A stretch of 64,000 bases of DNA from Sinorhizobium sp. A49 (GTDB lineage: Bacteria > Pseudomonadota > Alphaproteobacteria > Rhizobiales > Rhizobiaceae): the NCBI RefSeq assembly GCF_002002725.1, contig NZ_MUNW01000054.1, positions 62,001 to 126,000 on the forward strand. The letters are read 5' to 3'. Both the position numbers and the translations under genes were made by a program. Each line of letters opens with the position of its first letter. The stretch's first letter is position 1. The notes below the pieces were generated by a model. That model saw only the letters and a program-made list of their open reading frames with translations, was not told where the DNA came from and did not search any database. This document shows positions 10,440 to 19,253 of this stretch, in pieces.

Positions 10440-11870
10440 TCAGGCGATGCGCAGCGAGACATTCTTCACGACGGTATAGTGATGCAGGCCTTCCGCGCCG
10501 CCCTCACGGCCAAGGCCGCTTTCCTTGACGCCGCCGAACGGCGTCTCGGCGACGGAGGCCTCCAACGTGTTGATCGAAAGGTTGCCGGCCTCGATGCCTT
10601 GGATGAGGCGATCGACATTGGCAACAGAGTTGGTGAAGGCATAGGCGGCAAGACCAAAGGGAAGTGCGTTCGCTTTGGCAACAGCCTCCTCCACCGAAGA
10701 AACCGGATTGATCAGGGCGAGCGGGCCGAAAGGCTCCTCGGAAAGCGCGCGGGCATCATCCGGCAAGTCGGCAATCGCGGTCGGCGCGAAGAAATAGCCC
10801 TTGCCGTCAAGGCGCCCCCCGCCGCACAGAACGCGCGCGCCCTTGGAGCGGGCGTCGTCCACAAGCTCCTGGAGGGCAGCAACGCGACGGTCGTTGGCGA
10901 CCGGCCCCATTTGGGTCGAGGCCTCGAGGCCGTCGCCGACCTGGATGGACTGTGCCTTATCCAGGAAGGCTGCGATAAAGCGGTCATAGAGCGTCTCGTG
11001 TACGAAGAAACGCGTCGGCGAGGTGCAGACCTGGCCAGAATTGCGGTATTTGCGGGTCGCACAGGCAATGCCGGCCGCGATGGGATCGGCATCCTCGCAG
11101 ATGATCACGGGCGCGTGGCCACCAAGTTCCATCAACGCTGGCTTCATGTATTGCGAAGCGCGCATCGTCAGGTGTTTGCCAACAGCGGTCGAGCCGGTGA
11201 AAGCGACCATGCGAATGCGATCCTGCGGGATCAGATAGTCGGAAATTTCGGCGGGATGGCCGAAGACGAGGTTGAGAACCCCTGCCGGCAGGCCCGCATC
11301 ACGGAAGGCCCTGGCGATATGGACAACGCCGGTCGGCGTCTCCTCCGACGCCTTCATGACGATGGAGCAGCCGGCGGCAAGCGCCCCGCCAATCTTGCGG
11401 GCGGGCTGGCTCATCGGGAAGTTCCACGGCGAAAAGGCCGCTACCGGACCGATCGGTTCATGCAGCACGATGTAGCGGACGCCCGGCGCGCTCGGGATGA
11501 CGCGGCCATAGAGGCGTACGCATTCGCCGGCGTCCCATTCGAAAAACTCGCAACCGCGGATGACCTCCGACCTTGCTTCGGAGATCGGCTTGCCGTTCTC
11601 CAGCGTGATCGTGCGGGCGATCTCTTCGGAACGCTCGCGCAGCAACTGGGCTGCTTTCAGGATGATGGCCGCACGCGCTGCGGGCGATGTCCGGCTCCAG
11701 ACCTGGAAACCCCGCCAGGCCGCGTCGGTCGCATCGGCGAGATCCGTCTCGCGGGCAACTGCGACCCTGCCGATGACACCCTCATTGGCGGGGTTGATGA
11801 CGGCGAGCGTTTCGGAGGTCGCCCTCCACTTGCCGCCGATGTAGAGCTGAGCATACGTTTCCTGAGCCAT
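10440..11870 (-). CDS. Aldehyde dehydrogenase, alpha-ketoglutarate-semialdehyde dehydrogenase type
   Basis: A 476-residue NAD(P)-dependent aldehyde dehydrogenase. The catalytic cysteine is in S-G-Q-V-C-T-S-P-T-R, the general-base glutamate in M-E-L-G-G-H-A-P, and the cofactor loop is F-T-G-S-T-A-V-G. The E-L-G-G-H-A-P and H-P-A-E-I-S-D-Y-L-I-P signatures match AraE-like 2,5-dioxovalerate dehydrogenases better than plain succinate-semialdehyde enzymes. The ATG at 11870 follows AAAAGG; a longer start at 11930 has no better site. It stands alone between two terminators, in the kynurenine island. It could oxidise 2-aminomuconate semialdehyde or a downstream semialdehyde. Family is certain, substrate is inference. 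Confidence 0.85.
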   Translation of the reverse strand: MAQETYAQLYIGGKWRATSETLAVINPANEGVIGRVAVARETDLADATDAAWRGFQVWSRTSPAARAAIILKAAQLLRERSEEIARTITLENGKPISEARSEVIRGCEFFEWDAGECVRLYGRVIPSAPGVRYIVLHEPIGPVAAFSPWNFPMSQPARKIGGALAAGCSIVMKASEETPTGVVHIARAFRDAGLPAGVLNLVFGHPAEISDYLIPQDRIRMVAFTGSTAVGKHLTMRASQYMKPALMELGGHAPVIICEDADPIAAGIACATRKYRNSGQVCTSPTRFFVHETLYDRFIAAFLDKAQSIQVGDGLEASTQMGPVANDRRVAALQELVDDARSKGARVLCGGGRLDGKGYFFAPTAIADLPDDARALSEEPFGPLALINPVSSVEEAVAKANALPFGLAAYAFTNSVANVDRLIQGIEAGNLSINTLEASVAETPFGGVKESGLGREGGAEGLHHYTVVKNVSLRIA

Positions 11871-12017
11871 GAGATTGCCTTTTCGCCATTCCTTTGAAGG
11901 CTGAGCCTTCCTGTCCAGCAATGGATGCAATCAGCGGTCTGATATAACAATCCACATAGGTTGAATGAATTGATATCGAAATGTGATAAGTCTTCGGTCA
12001 ACCAACAAACGCGAAAA

Positions 12018-12043
12018 GGCGCTTTCCCGGCCGGGAAAGCGCC
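12018..12043 (-). terminator. 26-bp palindromic terminator of the kynureninase operon
   Basis: A perfect palindrome (13+13 bases, GC-rich) lies just past the kynureninase stop. On the minus strand it is followed by TTTTCGCG, as in an intrinsic terminator. Confidence 0.8.
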
Positions 12044-12070
12044 CTCTTCATCTCTTGTACGGGGTGGTGA

Positions 12071-13324
12071 TCAGGTCACGGCGCTGCGCACCGCATAGCG
12101 GGCATCGCGCCACGCACCGGTCTCCATCACATCATGCAGCACGTCCACAGCGTTCCAGACATCCTTGAAGCTCGTATAGAGCGGCGTGAAACCGAAGCGG
12201 ATGGTGGCAGGCGCGCGGAAATCGCCGATGACGCCACGGTCGATCAGGGCCTGCATGATTTCGTAGGCACCCTCATGCTCGAAGGAGACCTGGCTGCCAC
12301 GCACAGTCCCGTCCCGCGGCCCGACCAATTTCAAGCCATGCGCACAGCAGCGTGCCTCGACGAGCTTGATGAAGAGATCGGTGAGCGCAGTGCTCTTCTT
12401 GCGGATCGCCGCCATATCCACCTCGTCCCACAGGTCGAGTGCTGCCGAGAGCGCCCGCAGCGACAGGATCGGTTGCGTGCCGGAGAGGAAGCGCAAGATG
12501 CCTGCGCCACCGTCGTAGTTGCGCTCGAAGCCGAACGGGCGGGCATGGCCCCACCAACCACTGAGCGGCTGGCTGACCTTCTCCTGATGGCGTTTGGCCA
12601 CGTAAATGAAGGCCGGCGCGCCGGGGCCGCCGTTCAGGTACTTGTAGGTGCAGCCGACGGCGAAATCGACGTTGCATCGGTCGAGTTCTACCGGAAGCGC
12701 GCCGGCGGAATGGCAGAGGTCCCAGACGACGAGTGCACCGGCCTCCTGAGCGCGCTTCGTCAGCGCCTCCATGTCGCGGAGTGCGCCGGTCTTGTAGTTC
12801 ACGTGGTTGACGAGCACCACGGCAACGGTTTCGTCGATCAAGTCTTCGATCCGGGGCGCGTCGACGCCTTCCAGCCGCATGACCGTACCGGGGCGCGTCG
12901 CCATCACGCCCTCGGCCATATAGAGGTCGGTCGGGAAGCTCTCGCATTCCGCCACGATGACCTTGCGGTCCGCATTGAGGCCGAGTGCTGCGTGCAGCGC
13001 CTTGTAGACGTTTGCCGAGGTGTGGTCGGTCACGGCGGTCTGGCCAGGTGCTGCGCCGATGAGACGGCCGACGCGGTCGCCGAGCGTCATCGGCAGGGCA
13101 AACCAGCCGGCCTTGTTCCAGCTGCGGATGAGGTCGTGGCCCCATTCGAGCTTCGCGGCTTTCTCGATCTCGGCATAGGCGGCGCGCGGCGCCGCGCCGA
13201 GCGAATTGCCGTCGAGATAGGTGACGCCCTCGGGCAGATCAAAGCGGCTCTTGAACCCGGCGAGCGGGTCGTCGCGGTCCAGCGCCTCGACGGCATGGAT
13301 ATCGATGGTCATGGGGGCATGCAT
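12071..13324 (-). CDS. kynU: Kynureninase
   Basis: A 417-residue fold-type I PLP enzyme. The N-terminal Y-L-D-G-N-S-L-G-A motif, the hydrophobic-substrate part H-V-N-Y-K-T-G, the D-L-C-H-S-A-G-A-L-P-V PLP aspartate/histidine region and the Schiff-base lysine in G-C-T-Y-K-Y-L-N-G-G-P-G (K228) are all present. It cleaves kynurenine or 3-hydroxykynurenine to anthranilate or 3-hydroxyanthranilate plus alanine. It is the last gene of the operon SBP-ATPase-permease-kynU, 14 bases after the permease stop, so its substrate is probably what the ABC system imports. No kynurenine formamidase, tryptophan dioxygenase or kynurenine monooxygenase is in the window, which favours uptake of (3-hydroxy)kynurenine from outside. 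Confidence 0.94.
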   Translation of the reverse strand: MHAPMTIDIHAVEALDRDDPLAGFKSRFDLPEGVTYLDGNSLGAAPRAAYAEIEKAAKLEWGHDLIRSWNKAGWFALPMTLGDRVGRLIGAAPGQTAVTDHTSANVYKALHAALGLNADRKVIVAECESFPTDLYMAEGVMATRPGTVMRLEGVDAPRIEDLIDETVAVVLVNHVNYKTGALRDMEALTKRAQEAGALVVWDLCHSAGALPVELDRCNVDFAVGCTYKYLNGGPGAPAFIYVAKRHQEKVSQPLSGWWGHARPFGFERNYDGGAGILRFLSGTQPILSLRALSAALDLWDEVDMAAIRKKSTALTDLFIKLVEARCCAHGLKLVGPRDGTVRGSQVSFEHEGAYEIMQALIDRGVIGDFRAPATIRFGFTPLYTSFKDVWNAVDVLHDVMETGAWRDARYAVRSAVT

Positions 13325-13338
13325 TGGGGGTAGTCCTT

Positions 13339-14262
13339 CTATTCACGAATGGTTTCGCGGGCAGGCATGGCACCGCGGCTGCGCTTGAGGGTCGGCAGGG
13401 CCAGCATGGCGAGCACGAAGAGGCCGGTCGCGAGCTTCAGGTCGGTCGGCGGCATGCCGGCTGCGAGGCAGAGCGAGACAAGCTGGTAATAGACGATGGC
13501 GCCGACGAAGGGGGCGGCAAGCTGGCGGCGAATGGTCTGCTTGCCGACGATAGCCTCGCCGATCATCAGGGCGGCAAGCCCGTTGATCAGGGTGCCGATA
13601 CCCATGTTGACGTCGGCAAATCCCTGCGACTGCACCATGAGCGCGCCGCTGGTCGCCGAGAAGGCGCCAGCCAGGCCGACGCCGCCGATGGTGGCAGCCC
13701 AGATGCTGATGCCCTGCGCTTCCGCCATATCCGGGTTGGAGCCGACGGCGCGCATGGCCGTGCCGCGTTCGGTCCGGAAATAGAGGTTCAGCAGACAATA
13801 GATGGCGATACCGAGCAGAGCGGTGACGATGATCTTGCTCATCGGGAAGCCCGGCTCGACGAAGGGTACACCATCAAAAATGGTTGGCGTACCGTAGACC
13901 GAGAGGTTGGATTTGCCCATGAGCCGCAGATTGATGCTGTAGAGCATGGTCATCATCAGGATGCCGGCCAGCAGCGTATGGATGCGGAAGCGCAGATGCA
14001 CGAAGGCGGTGCAGCTGCCGGCCAGGAACCCGGCTGCCATCGCCACCAGAATGGCAAGCCAGCCCGGTGCGCCGCCGGCCAGCGACAGCGCGCAGACGCA
14101 GCCGCCGAGCGGGAATGCGCCTTCGCTGGTCAGGTCCGGAAAGTTCAGCGTGCGGAATGGCAGCATGATGCCGAGAACGATGAAGGAAAGGATGAGGCTC
14201 TGCGCCAGCGTGACCGGTATGAGCGTGATGAAGTTCGAAATTATCGTAGAAACTGTTTCCAT
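13339..14262 (-). CDS. ABC transporter permease, TrpY-like (BPD_transp_2)
   Basis: A 307-residue membrane protein with about eight to nine hydrophobic helices, of the branched-chain/ribose-type permease superfamily. The cytoplasmic coupling loop shows T-A-M-R-A-V-G-S-N-P-D-M-A-E-A-Q-G-I, typical of the permeases that work with ABC_sub_bind proteins (TrpXYZ-like importers). It lies between its ATPase (7 bases upstream) and kynureninase. A single permease gene implies a homodimer. The neighbouring kynureninase suggests kynurenine-type amino acids as cargo. Confidence 0.85.
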   Translation of the reverse strand: METVSTIISNFITLIPVTLAQSLILSFIVLGIMLPFRTLNFPDLTSEGAFPLGGCVCALSLAGGAPGWLAILVAMAAGFLAGSCTAFVHLRFRIHTLLAGILMMTMLYSINLRLMGKSNLSVYGTPTIFDGVPFVEPGFPMSKIIVTALLGIAIYCLLNLYFRTERGTAMRAVGSNPDMAEAQGISIWAATIGGVGLAGAFSATSGALMVQSQGFADVNMGIGTLINGLAALMIGEAIVGKQTIRRQLAAPFVGAIVYYQLVSLCLAAGMPPTDLKLATGLFVLAMLALPTLKRSRGAMPARETIRE

Positions 14263-14269
14263 GTCCGTC

Positions 14270-15049
14270 TCAGCTTGCCAGCAGCATGCGGTCGGTCTTC
14301 ATGCCGAAGTGACCGATGAGTTTCGGGATCGTGACTTCGGCCTTTTCCGCGCCGGTGATTTCGAGCCGGATCGCGCCGGCGTCGAGCATCACGACGCTAT
14401 GGCCGAAATCGACAGCGTGCTGCATGTTGTGCGTCACCATCAGCGTGGTGAGATTGAAAGCTTCGACCGCACGCACCGTCGCCTGCATGACGATATCGGC
14501 CGTGCGGGGATCGAGCGCGGCGGTATGCTCGTCGAGAAGCAGGAGGTCCGGCTGGTCGCAAGTCGCCATGATCAGGGAAAGCGATTGCCGCTGGCCGCCC
14601 GAAAGCAGTTCGACACGCGTATCCAACCGGTTCTCCAGACCGAGGTTCAGCGCAGCGAGGCGTTCGCGGTAGCTCGCGACCCGCATGGCGTTGAGACCAC
14701 GGCTGAGGCCGAGCTTCTTGCCGCGCAATTCGGCGAGCAGCATGTTCTCCGCTACCGTCATCGAGGCGGCGGTGCCTTTCATCGGGTCCTGAAAGACCCG
14801 GGCGACGCGGCTTGCGCGCTTGTGTACCGGCAGCGCCGTAACGTCGTCGCCGTTGATGAGGATCTTGCCGGAATCGAGCATCAGCGCGCCGGAGATGGCG
14901 TTCAGCATGCTGCTCTTGCCGGCGCCGTTCGATCCGATGACGATGGCGAAGTTGCCGGTCGGGAGTGTCAGGCTAAGATCGTTGAGGGCGATCTTCTCGT
15001 CGGGCTGCCCCTTATAGAAGATCTTTCGTGCAGATCGGATTTCGAGCAT
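14270..15049 (-). CDS. ABC transporter ATP-binding protein, TrpZ-like
   Basis: A 259-residue ATPase. Walker A is G-S-N-G-A-G-K-S-S (about residue 39), the signature L-S-G-G-Q-R-Q-S, Walker B L-L-L-L-D-E-H-T-A-A-L and the H-loop V-T-H-N-M all read intact. The ATG at 15049 follows AGGAG by seven bases; longer frames lack a site. It energises the importer whose binding protein and permease flank it. The H in D-E-H-T-A-A-L instead of D-E-P-T is common in this branch. Confidence 0.88.
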   Translation of the reverse strand: MLEIRSARKIFYKGQPDEKIALNDLSLTLPTGNFAIVIGSNGAGKSSMLNAISGALMLDSGKILINGDDVTALPVHKRASRVARVFQDPMKGTAASMTVAENMLLAELRGKKLGLSRGLNAMRVASYRERLAALNLGLENRLDTRVELLSGGQRQSLSLIMATCDQPDLLLLDEHTAALDPRTADIVMQATVRAVEAFNLTTLMVTHNMQHAVDFGHSVVMLDAGAIRLEITGAEKAEVTIPKLIGHFGMKTDRMLLAS

Positions 15050-15189
15050 CCGCTTCTCCTGTGAGCAATTCCAGCAAAGCCGCCTCCGCGGCTTTGCGTT
15101 CGCACTTCGTGTAAAAACAAAAGGACAGAACGCCCTCGGCGCTCTGAAGGACGGTGACGCCAAGGCCACCGCCCGTTGCTTGCGTCCGC

Positions 15190-16176
15190 TTAATCGACGA
15201 TGCAGTTGCAGTCGGCGAGCGAAGCCGGGATCTCGATGCCAAAGGCCGCCATGGCCTTCTTCGAGATCAGCGCCTGGTGATCCTCATAGGCGGGGAAGAC
15301 GGGAGCGATGGACTTCGGGTCCTTGCCCTTCAGCACTTCGGCCGCGATCTTGCCGGCATTCTTGCCGACCTGCTCATAGTTGACGGCGAAGCTTGCTGGC
15401 ACGAAGCCTTCCAGAACCGCGGTATCGACGGCGTTGACGACGGGGATGCCCGACTGGCGCGCAGCCGACGCGACTGCGGCGATCGCCGGCTGGATCATGT
15501 TGGACGTCGGACCGTAGATGACATCCACCTTGCCAGCGAGCGAGGTGATGCGCTGCTGGATGTCGTTGAGGTTGTCGACGCCGACTTCGACGACTTCAAA
15601 GCCCTGTTCCGGTGCAATTTTGCGCAGGGATTCGAGCAGCGCGACGTCATTGGCTTCGCCCGGATTGTAGGGAAGACCGAGGCGCTTGGCGTTCGGCAGG
15701 AGCTTCTTGGTAAAGGCGAGCACTGCCGCCATGTCCTGGCTGTCGGTCGCGCCGGTGATGCCATCGTCACCGCTCTCCCGCGAAGGGACGAGCTTGGCGG
15801 CGACCGGATCGGTGACGGCGGTGAAGATGACCGGGATGCCGGAGCCGGCGAGCGCCTTCTTGGCAATCTGCGAGACCGGCGTGGTGACGGTGTAGACGAG
15901 CTTCGGCTGTTCGGCCTGCAGCTTGGCGATCATCTGCGGCACGAGCGAGGCGTCGAAATTGGTGTGGCTCTCCGTGTAAACGACGTCCTTGTCCTCGACG
16001 AAGCCGTTTTCCGCGAGCGCCGCCTTGAAACCGGCGATGGCGGCATTGAGCGGCGGGTGCTCGCCGTAATTGGCGATGCCGATGCGGATCGGATCGGCGG
16101 CGGCCGAGTTGATGCCGGCAAGCGCCAGGCCAACGGCCATCAGGCCCGTGATAAGTTTCGATTTCGTGGTTGCCAT
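15190..16176 (-). CDS. ABC substrate-binding protein, ABC_sub_bind/TrpX-like
   Basis: A 328-residue periplasmic binding protein. The start at 16176 follows GGAGGAGG and is followed by a Sec signal peptide (K-S-K-L-I-T-G-L-M-A-V-G-L-A-L-A, cleavage near A-A-A-D). Two Rossmann-like lobes follow, with the family features I-G-I-A-N-Y-G-E-H-P-P-L-N, V-Y-T-V-T-T-P-V-S-Q-I-A-K-K-A and T-G-A-T-D-S-Q-D. Relatives such as TrpX bind tryptophan and other aromatic amino acids. As first gene of the operon ending with kynureninase it probably captures kynurenine or 3-hydroxykynurenine. A 140-bp gap separates it from the ATPase gene. Confidence 0.87.
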   Translation of the reverse strand: MATTKSKLITGLMAVGLALAGINSAAADPIRIGIANYGEHPPLNAAIAGFKAALAENGFVEDKDVVYTESHTNFDASLVPQMIAKLQAEQPKLVYTVTTPVSQIAKKALAGSGIPVIFTAVTDPVAAKLVPSRESGDDGITGATDSQDMAAVLAFTKKLLPNAKRLGLPYNPGEANDVALLESLRKIAPEQGFEVVEVGVDNLNDIQQRITSLAGKVDVIYGPTSNMIQPAIAAVASAARQSGIPVVNAVDTAVLEGFVPASFAVNYEQVGKNAGKIAAEVLKGKDPKSIAPVFPAYEDHQALISKKAMAAFGIEIPASLADCNCIVD

Positions 16177-16253
16177 GTGTTCCTCCTCCAAGTGTCGCGG
16201 TGACAGCACGACGACGGATGAGGAAGCGCAGCTGCGCGGCAAAGTCAACGAGA

Positions 16254-16263
16254 TAGTATACAA
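16254..16263. promoter_or_regulatory. GntR-type operator TNGTATACNA
   Basis: TAGTATACAA at 16254-16263 fits TNGTATACNA, close to the known core of FCD/FadR-type GntR operators, and lies between the divergent importer-kynU operon and the GntR gene at 16346. A second, weaker ATATAC element follows near 16283. The local sequence is strongly AT-rich compared with the coding regions around it. Confidence 0.6.
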
Positions 16264-16345
16264 TTATGGTGTTTTGCGATTATCATATACTTTTCTCGAA
16301 TATATATTGGCCCCTCATCGAGGTGGCATTTTTGGGGGAGCGCAA

Positions 16346-17131
16346 GTGACCGAAGAGCAAGAGAACGGCACAAAAGCAGAGGCGGCCTACAGGGTTTTGC
16401 GGACTGAGATCCTTATGACCCGGCTGCAACCGGGAACACCATTGCGGGTTGACCTCCTCAGCAAGACCTACGATGTCGGGCGGACGCCGCTGCGCGAGGC
16501 CCTTTCGCGGCTGGAGGCCGAGCGGCTGGTCGTGGCTATCTCCAATCGCGGCTTCACCGTCGCGCCCGTATCGCGGGCCGAGCTGGAGGATCTGACGAAG
16601 GCGCGTACTGTCGTCGAAATCCCGTTGTTGCTGGAAGCCATGGAGCGCGGCGGTCCCGAATGGGAATCGGCAATCGTCACGGCGCATTACCGCCTGTCGC
16701 GCTGCAAGACTATCCTCCAGGATTCCTCCGACCTTGCCGTCGATGCCTGGATGGAACGGCATGAGGCTTTTCACGCCGCGCTGCTCAGCGCGGCGCAATC
16801 GAGCTGGCTGATGCGTTTCCGCTCGACCATTTCGGACCAGCTCCAGCGCCATTACCGCTTCCTGGCCTTCGCTCCGGCGCTCCGCGCGGCCGCTGGCGAG
16901 ACTGCGGGATACGAGGAGGCCATGGCCGCGCTGCACAAGGCGCAGTCGATCGGTCCGCATACCGAACTTATGGAAGCCGTGCTCGACCGCAACGCCGAGC
17001 GCGCCCGTTTCCTGATGGGCGAGCATTTCGGCTATCCGCTGGAAGTCTACGCCGTCGAGGAAGGGGAAGCGGCGGCGCTCGCAGCGCGCAAGAAAGGAGC
17101 GCGCACGCGCACTCATAAGAAATCCGCATGA
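16346..17131 (+). CDS. GntR-family regulator (FCD type) of the importer-kynU operon
   Basis: A 261-residue regulator. GTG at 16346 is chosen because GGGGGAG lies five bases upstream and the winged helix starts right after it; the longer open frame upstream runs through the divergent gene. The HTH is T-Y-D-V-G-R-T-P-L-R-E-A-L-S-R-L-E (about residues 45-61), and the C-terminal helical domain keeps acid and histidine residues of the FCD fold (E-R-H-E-A-F-H-A-A-L, G-E-H-F). The C-terminus is rich in lysine and arginine. Divergence from the binding-protein gene and the operator-like box in between make it the probable repressor of kynurenine uptake. Confidence 0.85.
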   Translation: MTEEQENGTKAEAAYRVLRTEILMTRLQPGTPLRVDLLSKTYDVGRTPLREALSRLEAERLVVAISNRGFTVAPVSRAELEDLTKARTVVEIPLLLEAMERGGPEWESAIVTAHYRLSRCKTILQDSSDLAVDAWMERHEAFHAALLSAAQSSWLMRFRSTISDQLQRHYRFLAFAPALRAAAGETAGYEEAMAALHKAQSIGPHTELMEAVLDRNAERARFLMGEHFGYPLEVYAVEEGEAAALAARKKGARTRTHKKSA

Positions 17132-17364
17132 ATTAATGCCGATTAAGGCGATTGTTATAGGGAAAGCGACTCTGTTTCATACCGGCCAGCAAACGGGAGC
17201 GGCGTGATTGCTGCGGGCGTGAGGGAGCCTGCGCAATCCACTGACACTACGAAGGAATTCGGAACGCGACGCCGTGAGGTGTTCGCCGCCGTCCTGTCGT
17301 TTGCCTTGCGCCGCTGCCAGCTTCGGACGCGGGCATATCACCGATATTGCAGGAGGAGACGGAC

Positions 17365-19101
17365 ATGCCGAAAAGGCTGATTATCACATGCTCGATTTTG
17401 TGTCTGGCGGCGGGCTCTGCCCTTGGCGCCGGCTGGGAAAAGGAAGTGCCGACGGAGATCAACATCCAGGATCCCCACCTCAAGCGCTGGTCGGAACTGA
17501 CCTATGACAAGCGGCCCCCGGCGCTGACGCCTGGGAAGGACTACGGCATGGACCCGGCGACGGGCAAATTCAACGCACCGCGTGCCACCGCACTCGGCGC
17601 ATCGCCGAACTTCCCGGGCCAGCTCACCCATTGGGACGACAAGACCTACAAGAGCAATGTCGAAGAAATTGCCTTCTACCCGCACATCACGTCGCCGTGG
17701 CATGCCTGGCCCGACGTCGCTGATTTCGGCGGCAAGCGCTACATGTACCTGCATGACCGCGACTATATGCGCGTGCTCGACATCACGGACCCTGCCAAGG
17801 CCGAAGTCGTCTATTCCAAGGGTGGCGTCTGGGGACCGGAAGGTTCCAGCGAGGAATGGGACGCCAAGACCGTACAGGATTATTTCGGCGGCATGACCAT
17901 CGCCTGGAGCGAGAAGCTCCAGAAGAACGTCGTCGTTGCCTCCTACGAGATCGGCCGCTTCGGCATCCTCGACAACAAGCGCACGCAGCCGGACATCGTC
18001 GAAACGCTGCGCCACTACAATTCGCTCAAAGGCTTCAAGGTCTACGAGATGAACGGCCCGCTGCCGAGCGATTGGAAGCTGATCGCCACCCGCACGACCG
18101 ACGTCAACAACCCTGACGCGCCTGTTGGCAAGCAGCAGGGCTCAGGCTCGCTCGACGCGCCCGCCTGGTTCGGCGGCAAATACATGTATCTCTCGTCGGC
18201 GCCCGACGACAGCTACGCCTTGACCGAGTATCCGGACTACCTGCATTCGCCGGGATACCAGGCCTGGGACATGACGGACCCGGCCAATCCTCTTTTCGTC
18301 AGCCAGGTCACCGTTCCCGGTCAGGTCGTCGGAGACAAGGCAAGCGAGGACGCCTACCTGATGAACCCGCGCGCCGGCAACCGTACGTCCTGGATGGGTT
18401 CGCGCATGCCATTGTTCCTGCCAAAGCCCGTGGAGAAGGGTGGCACGATCGGTTTCGGTGCCATGGGCGGTCTCGGCTTCTACACCTTCGACCTCACCAA
18501 CCCCGGCACACCGGAAATGATGGGCCATCTGAGCATCCCGCCGAGCTTTGCCGGCACTGAATTCGACAATGCCGATACCAGCCAGTACGAGCGCACCGGC
18601 TATGTCTTTGCCAACGGCTATCCGATGAACTCCAACTGCTATGAGCCCTACAAGGACGTGCTGGTCATCGACGCCAAGGATCCGAAGGACCCGAAGGTCG
18701 TCGCCACCTTCCCGCGCCCGACGCCGCCGGCAGAGGCCGAATTCACCGACTATTGCCAGAGGCGCGGCAGCTTCGGCCCGAAGCGGTCCGGCACGACCCA
18801 TCAGCCGGGCCATAGCCGCGAAGGCATCCTGCCCTATGCCTTCTACAATGCCGGCCTTCAGATCTTCGACGTCAAGGACCCGAAAGACCCGAAGATCGCC
18901 GGCTACTACGTACCGCGCTTCCCCAAGCCTGAGGAAATGCCGGATTATACCTATGAAAACGCCAGTTTCGCGGTCTTCACGGAATATGACCGCAACATCA
19001 TCTGGCTGATCAGCATCGACGGCATCCGCGCCCTGAAGACGCCTCTCCTCGGTGAGCCGAAGACCGGCCTCACCGGCGAAGTCTGGCCGCCGCGCGGATA
19101 A
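17365..19101 (+). CDS. Secreted LVIVD-repeat beta-propeller protein
   Basis: A 578-residue protein with a clear Sec signal peptide (K-R-L-I-I-T-C-S-I-L-C-L-A-A-G-S-A-L-G-A). AGGAGG lies eight bases before the ATG at 17365. Repeats of the type V-L-D-I-T-D-P-A-K, A-W-D-M-T-D-P-A-N, T-F-D-L-T-N-P-G-T, V-I-D-A-K-D-P-K-D and I-F-D-V-K-D-P-K-D mark LVIVD propeller blades. It is periplasmic or secreted. No enzymatic residue set can be named. It sits between the kynurenine regulator and a porin and is separated from the porin by a terminator. Its function is unknown; such proteins are usually thought to bind or scaffold. Confidence 0.8.
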   Translation: MPKRLIITCSILCLAAGSALGAGWEKEVPTEINIQDPHLKRWSELTYDKRPPALTPGKDYGMDPATGKFNAPRATALGASPNFPGQLTHWDDKTYKSNVEEIAFYPHITSPWHAWPDVADFGGKRYMYLHDRDYMRVLDITDPAKAEVVYSKGGVWGPEGSSEEWDAKTVQDYFGGMTIAWSEKLQKNVVVASYEIGRFGILDNKRTQPDIVETLRHYNSLKGFKVYEMNGPLPSDWKLIATRTTDVNNPDAPVGKQQGSGSLDAPAWFGGKYMYLSSAPDDSYALTEYPDYLHSPGYQAWDMTDPANPLFVSQVTVPGQVVGDKASEDAYLMNPRAGNRTSWMGSRMPLFLPKPVEKGGTIGFGAMGGLGFYTFDLTNPGTPEMMGHLSIPPSFAGTEFDNADTSQYERTGYVFANGYPMNSNCYEPYKDVLVIDAKDPKDPKVVATFPRPTPPAEAEFTDYCQRRGSFGPKRSGTTHQPGHSREGILPYAFYNAGLQIFDVKDPKDPKIAGYYVPRFPKPEEMPDYTYENASFAVFTEYDRNIIWLISIDGIRALKTPLLGEPKTGLTGEVWPPRG

Positions 19102-19111
19102 CAGCCGACAG

Positions 19112-19139
19112 GGGCCGGCATCGCAACCGACGCCGGCCC
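19112..19139 (+). terminator. Terminator hairpin after the LVIVD gene
   Basis: GGGCCGGC (19112-19119) pairs perfectly with GCCGGCCC (19132-19139) around a 12-base loop and is followed by the pyrimidine-rich TTCCTCTGTCC. Confidence 0.65.
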
Positions 19140-19253
19140 TTCCTCTGTCCATCCATCATCCATTCCCAATCAGGATCTGCTTGTCCCGCGCGCCGTGGAC
19201 GGAGCTGGCGAAGCTTTCCCGATTTTCCAAACCAACGAGAGAACCAACTCGAC

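Noticed and set aside
12134-13333. 399-codon open frame on the plus strand
   Set aside because: Antisense to kynureninase, which is unmistakable by its motifs.
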